Origin: Plotosus lineatus
Taxonomy: Eukaryota > Chordata > Actinopteri > Siluriformes > Plotosidae
Direction of reading: 5' to 3'
Length of the DNA: 64,000 nucleotides
Assembly (NCBI GenBank): GCA_024760905.1
Contig: CM045733.1
Location: forward strand, 37,361,001-37,425,000
Shown here: one piece after another, positions 46,110-57,808 of the stretch
Numbering within the stretch: the first letter of the stretch is position 1
Layout of the letters: the number at the start of each line of letters is the position of its first letter
Program-made: the position numbers and the translations under genes
The notes under the pieces: model-generated
What the model saw: only the letters and a program-made list of their open reading frames with translations
The model's database searches: none
Told to the model about the DNA's origin: nothing

Positions 46110-47090
46110 TTATTGGAGAATTAAGGTTGGGATGCGGAAGTAATGAGGGCAAGTACACGAGAAACAAATTTACTGTAAGGAGAATGAGGTTCAGTTCAGG
46201 AGGAAAAGGTTCAAGGCAGGAGAGTCCAATACTCTTACTGGTGATCGACCTTCCAGAAGACATTCATTCCAACCTTAACTATGCTCACCTGAACTTCCAT
46301 TCATTTAATCAAGACTTAAGACTTGGAAATGAAGCAAAGTGATGAATGGATTTGTCAGATGGGCCCCAATAGACTTGAAGTTAAAATCTTTAGGGAGGCA
46401 GATCACCAGGAACTGGATTGGGCACCACTGGTTTAAGGGGTAGGAGTTGTAGTGCAGAAGAAATGGGGTTCATTATAAGGGGAGTGAGGTTGAGTGTAGG
46501 CGGAACAAAGTTTAATGCAGAAAGGACAAAAGGCTAGTGCAGGAGAAAAGAGGTTAAATGCAGGAAAATGAGGTCTACTGTAAAGCTAATGAGGTTTATT
46601 GCAGAAGGAAAAAGGTTTAATGAAGGAGAAATCATTACAATAGGAGGAATGAGGTTTAAGATAGGATAATTGATGTTAATTTAAGGAGGAAACAGTTTTA
46701 ATGCAGAAGAAACCAGGCTTAATGCAGGAGGATGTTTTAGAGCAGAAAGAACGGTGACTATTGCAGGAGAATCAATGTTTATTTCGAGATAAAAGAGGTT
46801 TAATGCAGAAGGAACGAGTCTTAACACTCAGGAGTAGTTTAATTCAGAATAAATGAGATATGGCGAAGGAGAATTAATGCAAAATGAATGAGGTAAAGTG
46901 CAGAAGGAAAGAGATTAGTGGAGAAGAAACAAGGTTTAGTATGAGAGTAACAAAGGTTCAAGTTCAAGGGGATAGGTTTATTCTATGAGAACCGAGATTT
47001 TGGGCAAGAAAAATGAGGTTGAGTAAAGGAGGAGTGAAGTTTATTGCAAGAGGATTTTAGTTTAATGCAGGAAGGATGCTGTGACTTACA
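46110..47090. repeat. Degenerate purine-rich minisatellite, about 23-24 bp unit
   Basis: AATGAGGTTTAATGCAGAAG-like units recur with variants such as GAGGTTTATTGCAGAAGG, AGAGGTTTAATGCAGAAGGA and GAAGTTTATTGCAAGAGG across nearly 1 kb, clearest at 46440-47090. Divergence between units is high, so the array is old. The strand is strongly purine-rich. It resembles the array at 18770-19280 in style but not in unit. Confidence 0.75.
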
Positions 47091-48017
47091 GACTGTAGAA
47101 AGTTGATCTTAGTGCTCAGAAAAGCAGTACACTATTGCCAGCTCATCCCTGTCACTTGTGTCACAGCACCACACTGCATCAGCCTCTACACCTGTGAGGT
47201 ACAAAATACAGTCAGAAAGGTACCTATAGGAAGTGGAGCTGTGCAACACAACAATGAGATAAATTCATAAAACGACCCAATGCAAAAATTTTATACACAT
47301 CATGAAAGGTGTGATGCATGGTGAAACATTTACTTTAATAATTGTAGACTGACTGGAAGCAGAAATAGTGTTAAAACTATATTTAACAATTTATGCAAAA
47401 ACTGAAATGATCATTTCAATGTTTATATTCCGAATTTATTTTCAAATACTTTTCAAATGTAAGATCTGAAGGATATTTTTGTCATACCCAGCAGGTGTCA
47501 TTACACAACACAAGTTTGATGCTAAAAATTTGTGGATATTGCACACGCTCACATGACCATAAATATAAGAACCACCATTCAGTCTACTTTTAATGTGTAT
47601 TTTATTTTCAGAACTATTAATAGACATGATGGGGTTTTTGTGCCATGTCTACCACAAGAGAGCCACCAGACTTCTTCTATTTCTACCCTATTCGTTCTCT
47701 CTATATATACACACTTCTCTCTCTTCTCTTTCTGTCATTCTTTATTCTCTTTTCTTTAATAAACCTGGTGTACTGACTGTAGATTATCTCTAAACCTTGC
47801 TTTGAGAATGGAGAATATCAAACTTTAAAGTTGTGGCCATTTTGTTTATCCAGAGAACTGTGCATTTTCTTTTTTTTTCCCCAACAAAACAATGGGCATA
47901 GTGCAATATAAATACAAGTATAATTATAATATAACATAATATAATGTAATTTAGTTAATTTATTGCGGTTATCTACTAATTTATTTATTGTGTTATCATC
48001 ATTTTATTTTTATTACC

Positions 48018-48048
<31 letters not shown>

Positions 48049-48126
48049 CGTTTACTGGGTCTGTGTAAGGTCCTTTTAAACATAGAATTTTTATGTATTT
48101 ATTTTATAGCAGTTTGTGTGTTGTTG
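47091..48126. other. No gene seen
   Basis: AT-rich, with (TTA)n at 48018-48048. Ends at a LINE tail-like segment. Confidence 0.4.
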
Positions 48127-48275
48127 ATCTGACCCTTCTTTTCTGTTTGCAACTTGACTCCTTGAATAACTTGGTAGCGCTGCTCGTCGGCTACGCATGT
48201 CGTAAGAATACGACATAACCAAAATTTCCTCCGGGATAATAAAGTCTTATCTTAATCTTCTCTCTTATCTTCCTT
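48127..48275 (+). repeat. LINE 3'-tail-like segment
   Basis: Ends AATTTCCTCCGGGATAATAA AGTCTTATCTTAATCTTC, the usual look of fish LINE 3' ends with short TCTTA-type terminal repeats. No coding sequence precedes it. Confidence 0.45.
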
Positions 48276-48519
48276 TCAAAGTTTCTCCCTCATATGTACC
48301 GCTTCCCTAATCATTGAGCTATCTTAAGGGGAATATCTAGAAGTGAAAATGAGAACAACTTCATGGTAAAAATAAAACTAAAACATGGAAATGAAACTCC
48401 ACTATTGAATTCTCAGCATGTACTAAAATACAGACATAATAATAATAAAAATAACAATAATACTTAAGATATTTAACACAACAATATCATTAATCGTCAC
48501 TGGTAGCCTCCCAAGTAGC

Positions 48520-48760
48520 ACATCAAGGTGAGTGACTATTAACCCATAGATTGCAAGTTTGCATCCGGGTTAATGGTACAGCCATCCGTGACTGGGAGTC
48601 CATGGTAGCTAATTGGCCGAGCACTCAAGCGTGTGAGATGGCATACACTCACTTCCCTGTCACTCACAACGATCACCAGCCAATCATGTGTGTCTGTGAG
48701 CTCATTCGTATTAAAGGAAGGATAGCGCTTTCCCTCCAAGTGTGCCCCTAACCCATATTT
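48520..48760 (+). repeat. tRNA-derived SINE-like repeat
   Basis: AAGGTGAGTGACTATTAACC, then GATTGCAAGTTTGCATCCGG (B-box-like) and GGGAGTCCATGGTAGCTAAT and GGAAGGATAGCGCTTTCC. I recall related repeats from catfish-type genomes. No target duplication was found. Confidence 0.5.
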
Positions 48761-49324
48761 CTAACCCTAACCCAGTGGTCACTGTGGTAAGCCCCAAAAA
48801 TTAACAAAAAAAAAACGACTTTTTTTTTTCTTCCATTTCTGTTTATTCCACTAAGATCAGTATGTATCTTTTTGACCATTATATAAAGGTTCAAATGCCT
48901 TCAAATGATACTGATTGGAAGGAAAAAAAAAAAAAAAAAGTCAGGTTCAAACAATCACACTGAAATTAAGAAAACTATATAACAAAACTCTCTGATCTCT
49001 TTATACAAGTAAACTTTATCAACTCTGCCCTCAGCATCACCATCTTCATCTATATCCTGCTCAGCAGATAAAATCACATCTTCACAAACACCAGTCATCA
49101 CACTTTTATTAACAAATGCCTCTTCTTCATCAACATCAAAATCAAAGTCTTCATCAACACAGCTGGCATCATCATCAGTTTGTTTATATTGTCATGAAAC
49201 CATGCATAGTTTAAAATTGAATTATGTTGTGATTAGTTATTTTTATTTCCCAATTTTTATTATATTTTTCAAACTTTGAAGTTGTGTCCATATTTCACCA
49301 TTTTATACTTTTGTTTACAGTGGC

Positions 49325-49650
49325 TAAGTAAGGTAAGGTAAGGTAATGTGGGCTTTTTATACCAGAGTCTAGTGGCTCATCAGGCCGGTACTTATTCTCG
49401 GTTTCCATAGCGTGAAGCGACCAGGAGTTCAACTCCTCCTGGATGGGACGCTAGTCCATCGCAGGTTAACTTCCCAGTATATTTTTTACTGGTACCCATT
49501 TATACTGCTGGGTGTACAGAGGCACACTTGTGGTCAAGATCTTGTCCAGGGGTCTTAGCACAGTGGAGGTCTAACTGGGATTTGAACACACAACCTTCTG
49601 ATCATGAGCCCAGCACCCTAACCACAACAACAACACCGGCCCAACTTTGA
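49325..49650 (-). repeat. SINE-like repeat with (CTTAC)n tail
   Basis: On minus, the head GTTGTGGTTAGGGTGCTGGG and B-box GTTGTGTGTTCAAATCCCAG are tRNA-like. The body has GACCTCCACTGTGC and CAGGAGGAGTTGAACTCCTG. The 3' end is a CTTAC repeat (plus: GTAAGGTAAGGTAAGGTAA at about 49330). Confidence 0.6.
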
Positions 49651-50127
49651 CAGTGACTAACATGGCACCAAATTCTGCATGTCTTGGAATTAAAATGCAA
49701 TGTTAGATAATTTGTACAATTTTTAATGCATTTTTGCCCCGAAAATGTATGCACATTTACAGCCCAGTCGCAATTTGCATGGACCAGTAGAAATTTCCAT
49801 GAGTTAGCCACACTGCGGTTCCTACTGGAAACATCAGTCCTTGTCTGAGTGCTGCGACACTGGGAATGCTCAGAGACATGTTGCCTTTTTCATTGGTGGT
49901 TCCAGCCTTGTTAGCGACACAAACTCATTGGATTGGATGTGCTGCGTGGCTGACTCTCTGTATCATAACACAGAGCTGCAAACGACAAGCGCAGAAATCA
50001 CAAGCATTTCTTTTGTGTTTCTTCAACAAGTGATGACAGGAAAGGTGAGTTGGCAAAACCTTGGCTTCTTAAGTCATTTTGGATTTACCATCATGCAGTT
50101 CTCCCACAGCATTCTCAATTTTGAATA
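49651..50127. other. No gene assigned
   Basis: A short open frame (49841-50045) ends at a donor-like AAG|GTGAGT, but neither its protein nor an acceptor is convincing. It is left unannotated. Confidence 0.3.
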
Positions 50128-50290
50128 CAGACCCTCCCTGACTTACATTTCGTCTGTTTTACTTTTTTTTTTTTTTTTTTTAAGTCAAACTTTGAGTTTA
50201 GACGTACCTACGTAGTACGCTGACGTAATGATGCTGCGTCCATTGTTTACAAATGACAGACTGAGTGCCCCTCCTTCCCAGTTCAGTTTA
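50128..50290. mobile_element. CAGACGCTCCC-type MITE, partial
   Basis: CAGACCCTCCCTGACTTACA after TA. It shares TACCTACGTAGTACGCTGAC and TGTTTACAAATGACAGACTG with 37738-37860. The right side is lost at the LINE insertion. Confidence 0.6.
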
Positions 50291-50307
50291 TTTATATATA
50301 TATATAT

Positions 50308-53300
50308 GATAAGATAAGATAAGATACAGCTTTATTAATCTCACAATGGAGAAATTCACTGTTACAGGCTCTTGAGGTACTATCAGTAGGGGGTGCAAAA
50401 ATAGATACAAGTACAAACATACACACATACATATATTATATAAGTAAATAAATAAATAGATACATAAATAGTATAAATTACTAAACAATAAAAGAAAAGA
50501 ATGGAGAAAAGAATGGAGCAACTTTATAGACTGGCCTATATTAAAGTGTATATGTATCTGAAGGCAGAGTAGATGGGTTGATATGGTTCACAGTCAGTGG
50601 GGTAGATGTGGTTGATTAAAGTGCGCGGGGTTTTTATTGCACATAACCGGTATTTTCACAGACAGTTACAAAGTGGCATTGTACAGTCTGATAGCGGTGG
50701 GAATGAACGACCTGCGGTAGCGCTCCTTCCTGCACTGAGGATGCCTCAGTCGTCCACTGAAGGAGCTGCTTAGCTCCTCTACAGTCTGGTGCAGTGGGTG
50801 AGAGCTGTTGAACAGGATGGATGTGAGCTTTGCTACCATCCTCCTCTCACTCACCTCCTCCACAGAGTCCAGTGGGCAGCCGAGGACAGAGCTGGCCCTC
50901 CTGACCAGCTTGTTCAGTCTCTTTCTGTCCCGCTCTGTGCTGCCCGGGGCCCAGCAGATGGCAGCGTAGAGGATTGCAGAGGCTACCACAGAGTCATAAA
51001 ATGTCCTGAGCAGAGGTCTGCATATGCCAAAGGACCCGAGTCTCCTCAGAAGGTGGAGGCGACTCTGGCCCTTCTTGTACAGGGCGTTGGTGTTGTGGGA
51101 CCAGTCCAGTTTATTGTTAAGGTGAACACCCAGGTACTTGAAACTGTCCACTGTCTCAATGTCCTGTCCCTGGATGTTCACTAGTAAATGTGTGTGTGTG
51201 TGTGTGTGTTTGAGTGCTTCTCCTGAAGTCGTCCCCCATCTCCTTCGTCGTCCTAGTGTTCAAGCACAGGTGGTTGCGCCCACACCAGTCCACGAAGTCA
51301 ACGATGACCGACCGGTACTCCAGCTCGTTCCCCTCTGACACACGGCCCACGATGGCGGAGTCGTCCGAGAACTTCTGGAGGTGGCAGCTGTTTGTGTTAT
51401 ATATGAAGTCCGAGGTATAGATGTTAAAAGGAAGGGTGAGAGGACGGTGCCCTGCGGTGCCCCGTGCTACAGACTACCACCTTTGACTTACAGCCACGCA
51501 GCCGCACGCACTGTGGACGGTTAGTAAGGTAGTCAATAATCCAGGCAGCAAGATGCCCGTCCACTCCCACGCCCTCCAGCTTCCCCGCAGGCGCCGCTGG
51601 CCTGATGGTGTTGAAGGCGCTGGAGAAGTCAAAGAACATGACCCTCACAGCGCTGCCGGCGATCTCCAGGTGGGTGAGTGCCCGCTGCAGAAGGTAGATG
51701 ACGGCGTCTTCTACTCCGATGTTGGGCCTGTAGGCAAACTGCAGCGGGTCTAGGGTGGGGCTCACCATAGAGCGGAGGTGTTCAAGGAGGAGCCTTTCCA
51801 TGGTCTTAATGAGGTGGGAGGTCAGGGCGACAGGTCTGTAGTGGGCTGGTTCCTTCGCTTGTGCTGTTTTGGGGACCGGAACCACACAGGAGGTCTTCCA
51901 TAGGACTGGAACCTTCTCCAGGCTGAGGCTCAGGTTGTACAGGTAGCATAGTACCACACAGAGCTGGTCTGCGCAGGTCCTCAGCAGCCTGGGACTGATG
52001 CCATCAGGTCCTTCAGATTTCCTCTGATTTAGTCGCCTCAGCTGTCTCCTCACCTGGTCTGATGTGAGGGAGAGGGGGGGGCTGGGGTGGGCTGCAGAGG
52101 GAGGGGGATGTGTCTGTCGGGCTGTAGCAGTCAAGTGAAGTTGGCCTGGGGAGGGGCGAGGTGTCAGCTGGTCTGGAGGCGTGTGAAGAGGGGGAGGGGA
52201 ACGGGGAGGGGTGCAGAGGGGGAGGGGGGAGAATCAAACCTGTTGAAGTAGCAGTTTAGTTCATCCGCCCAGCGCTGGTCACCATCAGCTGTCCCTCTGA
52301 CACTCTGCCCAAATCCAGACATGGTCTTTAGTCCTCTCCAGACGTCCCGCACATTGTTCTGAGCCAGCTTCTCCTCCATCTTCTTCCCATAGTCCTTCTT
52401 TGCCCTCCTGATCCTCCACTGGAGCTCACGCTGGACCTTCTTCTGCTCCTCTCTGTCCCCCGAGATGAAAGCCCTCTTTTTCTGGTTCAGGAGGACTTTG
52501 AGCTCAGGGGTGACCCATGGGTGGTTGTTGGAGAAGCACCGTACCCTCCGTGTTGGCACAGTGCTGTCCACGCAGAAGTTCATGTAGTCGGTGATGCAGT
52601 GTGTGAGGCCGTCGATGTCATCACCAAAGGAGTTACAGAGCATGATCCAGTCTGTGGTCTGGAAACAGTCCCTAAGCCTCTCGTTGGTCTCCTCGGTCCA
52701 CACTTTCACAGACCTCTTCTGTGCAGGTTCCTTTCGCACCCTGGGTGTGTATTGGGGGAGCAGGTAGACCAGGTTGTGGTCTGATCGTCCCAGTGGGGAG
52801 GGGGAGGAGCTGTAAGCGTCCTTCACATTTGCATACAGTAAGTCCAGTGTTTTATTGTCTCTTGTGGCGCACTTCACGTGTGCGTGAACGCCGGAAGAGA
52901 GGCGGAGAGAGGGGCGTGGTTAAAGTCCCCGCTGATCAGAATCATGGCGCTGGGGTGACGAGTCTGTGTCTGATTAACGGCGCTGTGTAGACGCCACACG
53001 CCGTCGCCGCATCAGCCGAGGGCGGAATGTACACGCAAAACACAATCACGTGTGAAAACTCCTCGGTAGATAATATGGCCGCCGCGCGCTACCGCGAGCA
53101 GCTCCACGTCCCGCGTGCACAGCTGCTCCTTCACGCACGCTTGCCGGGTGGCACCATCGCTCATTCACATAGACCGCCACGCCCCTCCTTTCTTCTTACC
53201 GCTCTCCGTTACACTCCGATCTGCACGCCGCGAGTGTAAATCCGTTAAGAGAAACCACAGAGTCCGTGTGAGTTCATTCAGCCACGCCTCCGAGAAACAC

Positions 53301-53775
53301 ATGAGGCTGCAGTCCCGGTACTGCCTCTGCTGCCGGGTCAGCGCCGCCAGCTCCTCCGTCTTGTTGGCGATCGCGCGGACATTTCCCATGATGACAGAGG
53401 GAACACATGTCCTCCGCGTCTTCCGTCCCCCTCTGCAGCCTCTCCTTTTCCTCCGTATTTCCAAAGGAACAACGGGCTTTTCCGCGTGAAGGAGGGCGGG
53501 GGCGCGCAGGCCGAGGAGGGTCTCACGTGTGTAAGACCTGCGTTGCTCAGAGCCGTCGGTGAATGAGTTTCCTGACGCCGATCCAAAAAGTGAAAATAAA
53601 AGTGCACAGAAGAGCAAAAGCATCATGAAAGTATGTTTTCCAGATGCAGGATTGAAGAAAGAAAAAGAAAATTTGAAAAAAGATAAAGAAACACGCCTAT
53701 ATACAAGAGAAAAAAAAAGAAAAATAAACTGAAGAGCTCCTGTAACTGGCTGCAGGTCACCCGGCGCCATCTTGG
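50308..53775 (-). mobile_element. L2-type LINE, nearly full length
   Basis: Non-LTR element of about 3.5 kb. The 3' end at 50308-50330 is a run of CTTAT units on minus (plus GATAAGATAAGATAAG) after a polyadenylation-like TTTATTAATC region. The 5' end is near 53775, where it meets repeat X. It encodes an APE-type endonuclease and a reverse transcriptase in broken frames. Base composition is clearly GC-richer than the surroundings, as expected for a recent LINE. Placement in the L2/CR1 group comes from the protein motifs. Confidence 0.85.
50666..53770 (-). pseudogene. L2-type LINE endonuclease/reverse transcriptase, broken
   Basis: 53165-53770: VIMGNVRAIANKTEELAALT and SLMCFSEAWLNELT (endonuclease start). 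52164-52877: NKTLDLLYANVKDAY, LGRSDHNLVYLLPQY (the SDH motif) and the linker with NNHPWVTPELKVLLNQKKRA. 51424-52134: KSEGPDGISPRLLRTCADQL, YRPVALTSHLIKTMERLLLE, LDPLQFAYRPNIGVEDAVIY and FFDFSSAFNTIRP. The catalytic region near 51355 reads KFSDDSAIVGRVSEG, an FSDD form of the usual FADD. 50666-51181: VDSFKYLGVHLNNKLDW and the C-terminal cysteine-poor tail. Frameshifts at about 53165, 52880, 52150 and 51430 and a (GT)n expansion at 51188-51209 inactivate it. Confidence 0.85.
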
Positions 53776-53780
53776 ATAAA

Positions 53781-54170
53781 TGTATCTGTTATATAGCGTG
53801 TTACCCTTGTGTTAAGACGTCATCTCTATGATCTTTGTGTTTACACTGTTTTGTGGACTTTTGTAACCCTCAGCAAATATGGTTGGTCAGAAGCATAAGC
53901 CTACTAGCATGGGTACAAGTCTCATACACAGTTTAATTAACTATCTGCTCGGATTGGCACGATCTACGATGCATACTCAGTTAAGCAAAGAGTTGTAAAA
54001 TGAATGAAAACCTGAATCCAGAAAAGAGAACTCTCCGCTCCGTGATTCACATCAGTGCAGGCTGTGTTGTAAGCGAGTTCAACGGCACCCTTGTGCACTT
54101 GAAAGACCGGAAGTCCATATAACCCACAGCAAGTACACTACTTTTGCAAGCACACTTGACAAGGTCAAGG
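53781..54170 (+). mobile_element. Repeat X, copy B (internally deleted)
   Basis: GTTATATAGCGTGTTACCCT through AATATGGTTGGTCAGAAGCA, then a deletion after AAACCTGAATCCA, then GAACTCTCCGCTCCGTGATT, GTGCACTTGAAAGACCGGAA and CCACAGCAAGTACACTACTT TTGCAAGCACA. It contains just one minisatellite unit. The outer and inner parts are in the same orientation here, showing the original order of X. Confidence 0.8.
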
Positions 54171-55340
54171 TAGCCCATATACAATCTCAAATGAGAATTT
54201 CCTGAGTGGAACCAATCCACTAAATTTGACAGTTCTATGTAATTTCTTTCTAAAGTTACCGTATATGTCGCTCTAGCTTCGCTTAAGAGAAACACAAGAC
54301 TAAATTGTTTTTGCAGTATGGCGGGGTGAAAGAAGCTACTGCCATCATGAAACATAACTGCCATAATGGGGTGTTCCTGATCTGCCACAATGTTTAGTTA
54401 GATCCACCCAACACAACATCCACATAAGTTCTATGACCAAAAAGATCACCACCAAGAACTGCCTTTTTCAAACAGTCTATCCTGTTACCATCTCTTCTGC
54501 ACAAAACTGATGCACATACTTTACACTATGTATGTATGTACACATTTTATATGAAAAATAAAATGTGATTCATCGGCCAATCTAACTTGTTCTGTTGCCT
54601 CATGATTCAGTTGTGATGCTCATGTGACCAGTGTAGACCCTTTCAGTGATGGACAGCAAACAAGCAAGTGCACTCAATTCTCTGCAGCTCCACAGCCTCA
54701 TGTATAATAATCCGTAATGCAATGTGCCTTCTGACCACTTTTTAACAAACAACAGTGTTCACTTCAGAGTCTCAAACCAGACTGGCCAGCCTTCACTTCC
54801 CACGCGCATCAGTGTGTCCTGGGTGCCTGTGAATCTGTATAAAAGACTTTTGGTAGATACCACATAACAGGAACACTGTGCAAGTCCTGCGGCTCTGAAT
54901 ATGAACAGACCCGATCTTCTATTCATGATAACGTTGTCCTTGTAGTCTGTCAGATCCTTACCATTTCATTGTTCAGCTGAGTCCAACACATCAATTATGT
55001 GAAGTAAATGTTTGCCTTATGAATAATATACCCTTAACCATAACAGATGCTGCTATAATAAGATAAATGTAATTCACATCCCTTTTCAAAGACCTCGATG
55101 AAAACTTATTCTAAGAAAAAAAACTAAATCCTATTGTAAAAACCTTGTTCCAAGCATTTCTGAAATTACTCTCTGATTACTTTCTGTACTGCCAGCTCTG
55201 AGGATATGCACAGTAATGTAAAAACAATGAAGAGAAAAAGTCTCAGAAACAGATATTAACCACCCCACCCCCTCAACCCCCTTAGAGGAAGAAGCTCTGT
55301 TCAAGGACACAGAATTGCACAGGTTATATAAAGCACTGGT
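54171..55340. other. No gene seen; possible old transposon relic
   Basis: TGTGATTCATCGGCCAATCT and GTTGTGATGCTCATGTGACC around 54570-54640 look like reverse-strand transposase remains, but no protein can be read. Confidence 0.3.
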
Positions 55341-55345
55341 CCTCA

Positions 55346-55347
55346 GA

Positions 55348-55409
<62 letters not shown>
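55346..55409. repeat. (AC)n(AG)n microsatellite
   Basis: About 24 AC units followed by about 7 AG units. Confidence 0.95.
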
Positions 55410-55998
55410 AATACAGACAGGTCTTTATGACTTTCCACACAGTATGTTTCCATGCACAGTCAAAATGGACCTACCCTTATAGCTTGACTCTGCCATTTAA
55501 CTGGACAACTGTCCTTGTCCCAATAAGCAAGCAGAGGAATCAGTTTATTTGCTGAAGAATATCCGACCGCAATATGATAGTTAGTGATATGGCCACTTTT
55601 TATGGATTATTTAGGAAATGCAACTTGAATGCACATTATTCTAAAATTATATAGTTTTTTTTTAATGACTTTAAGGCAATAAAGTGTCACCTTAAAATAC
55701 TTTCAGTACAGGACATGGGTAAGAAACTTCATAGTAAACATGACTTTTGATTTTGTTGTTGTTGGAGTTGGATGGTTTGAAATGCTGCCACTATACATGG
55801 CTTTGTTACATGTTCTTGTATATCCTGCTTCGTTTATTGGTTCCACCAATTTTATTTTTAATGAATCACAATTTTATCACAATTTGAATTTAATTCAAAT
55901 AAATTAGCTTGTGCATGACAAGCTGCCACCAAAAGTTACTTGCAACAAATCAAAATCGCATGTGTCTTACTTTTATTGTGATATTCTTGCTAATATTA
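55410..55998. other. No gene seen
   Basis: AT-rich DNA without recognisable features. Confidence 0.4.
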
Positions 55999-56012
55999 AG
56001 CTTTTTGATCAG

Positions 56013-56936
56013 GCAGTAGCGGCCTGGGAGTAAAAGGTGCTGGATCACTGATCCTAAGGTTGGGGGTTAGAGTCCCACTCTCCACAAGGTTGTCACTGTC
56101 CCTCCAGTGCAGCAAACTGGGTTACCAAAGGCTAGCCATGTCTCTTAGTGTTTATGGTGAGAAGCATGTAAAAGAACCATTGCTGGCTTTCGACAAGAGT
56201 AAGCTGCATAGCCGTCAACATGTTTCTGCCTTTGCTAATACCCCCATTTCACTGGACTACGGCTTGCAAGGATCGTAGCGGCGGAAAGGCGCGGAACGCT
56301 GACTACGGAAGAGCTTGAACATTTTTACATGGAAAATGGGTGAAAATCCTACAGAAAAATGGAAATTCTTATACCCCCATTTCACTGGACTACGGCATGC
56401 AAGGATCGTGTAGCGGAAAGGCGCGGAATGCAGTCTACAAAAGAGCTTCTGCATTTTTACACAGAAAATGAGTGAAAATCCTACGGAAATGTGGAAATTC
56501 TTATACTCTGAACGTTCACAGCATGTGCAGAACAGGTACAACAAAGTACGACAAAGTGACCCCACGGAACACTCATGGAATTTTTTTCCGTGAATATACT
56601 TTTGAACATGTTCAAAAGCACATTCACGAAATATTTTCGCCGGCCGGACACATAGAGAAGTGGAGGAAGACTTGAGGAATAACTACAGAATCACACGGAA
56701 TGACACGTAAAATGAGGGAAAAATTACGGAACGTTTGCGGATGACAACATTTTTGCTTCCATAAGTCTGCCGTGCTCCAGTGAAATGGGGGTATAAGAGT
56801 TGTGTCAGGGAGAGCATCCAACATAAAAACCTATGCCAAATCAAACATGCGAACCATTATGACTTCCATGAAGATGGAGGCAGATGATTTGCTGTGTCAA
56901 CCCCTGAAGGGCACAACCAAAAGAAAAAGAAGATTC
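56013..56936 (+). mobile_element. tRNA-derived SINE split by a foldback MITE
   Basis: Head GGCAGTAGCGGCCTGGGAGT, body to TTTGCTAA at 56238. The MITE occupies 56239-56793, and then AGAGTTGTGTCAGGGAGAGC continues to the RTE-like tail. Target duplication AGCTTTTTGATCAG is exact on both sides (55999-56012, 56937-56950). Confidence 0.88.
56239..56793. mobile_element. Foldback MITE, second copy, with duplicated left end
   Basis: The same TACCCCCATTTCACTGG ends as 29465-30162 and a TAA duplication (56236-56238, 56794-56796). The left 133 bp (56239-56371) are repeated from 56372. The palindrome CTTTTGAACATGTTCAAAAG is at 56599-56618, with outer arms CGTGAAT/ATTCACG. Confidence 0.85.
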
Positions 56937-57112
56937 AGCTTTTTGATCAGCAAAGAAGTTGAAACAGTCAGTAAGCAAGTTAAATGCCACACAGAAACTG
57001 TACATGATCACATAAAGCACAGGGCTTTCAAATTGTTTTGAGTAGTAGGAACTTTAAGGGTTGCCGTCACAGACGTGTACAAGTGTTGACTACTGCTGAT
57101 AAGAGTGTAATT

Positions 57113-57470
57113 GGGGCAGTGGTGGTCTAGTAGTATAGGGCGCTGGATCGCTGATCCAAAGGTTCGGGGTTCGAGTCCCACTCTCCACAAGGTTGTCACT
57201 GTCGTCGTCGTCCCCCAGTGCAGTTAACTGGGTTATCAAAGGCGGGCCATGTCTCTCACTGTCTATGGTGAGAGGCATGTAAAAGAACCATTGCTGACTT
57301 TCGTAAAGAGTAGCTGCAAAGTCGTCAGCGTGTTTCTGTCCCTTGCTAAAAAGGGTTGTGACAGGAAGGGCTTCCGACATAAAAACCTCTGCCAAATCAA
57401 ACGTGCGAATCAGATGATTCGCTGTGGCGACTCCTGAGTAAAAGGGAAAAAGACGAAAGGAAGACAGACA
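57113..57470 (+). mobile_element. Full-length tRNA-derived SINE, best-preserved copy
   Basis: GGGGCAGTGGTGGTCTAGTA, A box TGGTCTAGTAG, B box GGTTCGGGGTTCGAGTCCC. The body has GGGTTGTGACAGGAAGGGCT and CGACATAAAAACCTCTGCC, which match the RTE LINE 5' region. The tail GATGATTCGCTGTGGCGACT matches the RTE 3' end. A probable short target duplication (TGTAATTG) is present. Confidence 0.85.
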
Positions 57471-57808
57471 TTATAAATACTGTAATTGTAGTATTAAATT
57501 TATTTTTGTAAAAGCAAAAAAGTATTTAATATACTGTATGGCCATGTTTTGTGTGTATAACTTGCATGTATAATCAATTAATTATCAGCAATTAAATACA
57601 AGCTGTACCCGCCATCTGACAGCACATCAGCCCAATTGTTGAACAAAGACTTGAAAAGTTGCACATTCATCTGAATCGTTCTGAAACACCGACAAGCAGT
57701 TAGATCATTTCTTCTACTGCATGTTCATACAAACATTATGCCATCACTCTACCAGAAATGGTTAAATACAGATTTAAATTTGCATTCGTGTTATAGAATG
57801 GCTAAATC

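Noticed and set aside
49841..50215. Open frame ending at a GTGAGT donor
   Set aside because: No convincing acceptor, partner exon or recognisable protein; a donor-like hexamer is expected by chance at this scale.
53165..53489. GC-rich stretch at 52.9-53.5 kb as a CpG-island promoter for phtf2
   Set aside because: The GC content belongs to the 5' part of the L2-type LINE, whose endonuclease is readable there on minus.
57113..57190. A tRNA gene in the SINE head
   Set aside because: A- and B-box-like motifs are present, but the cloverleaf is not complete and the sequence continues into the SINE body in every copy.
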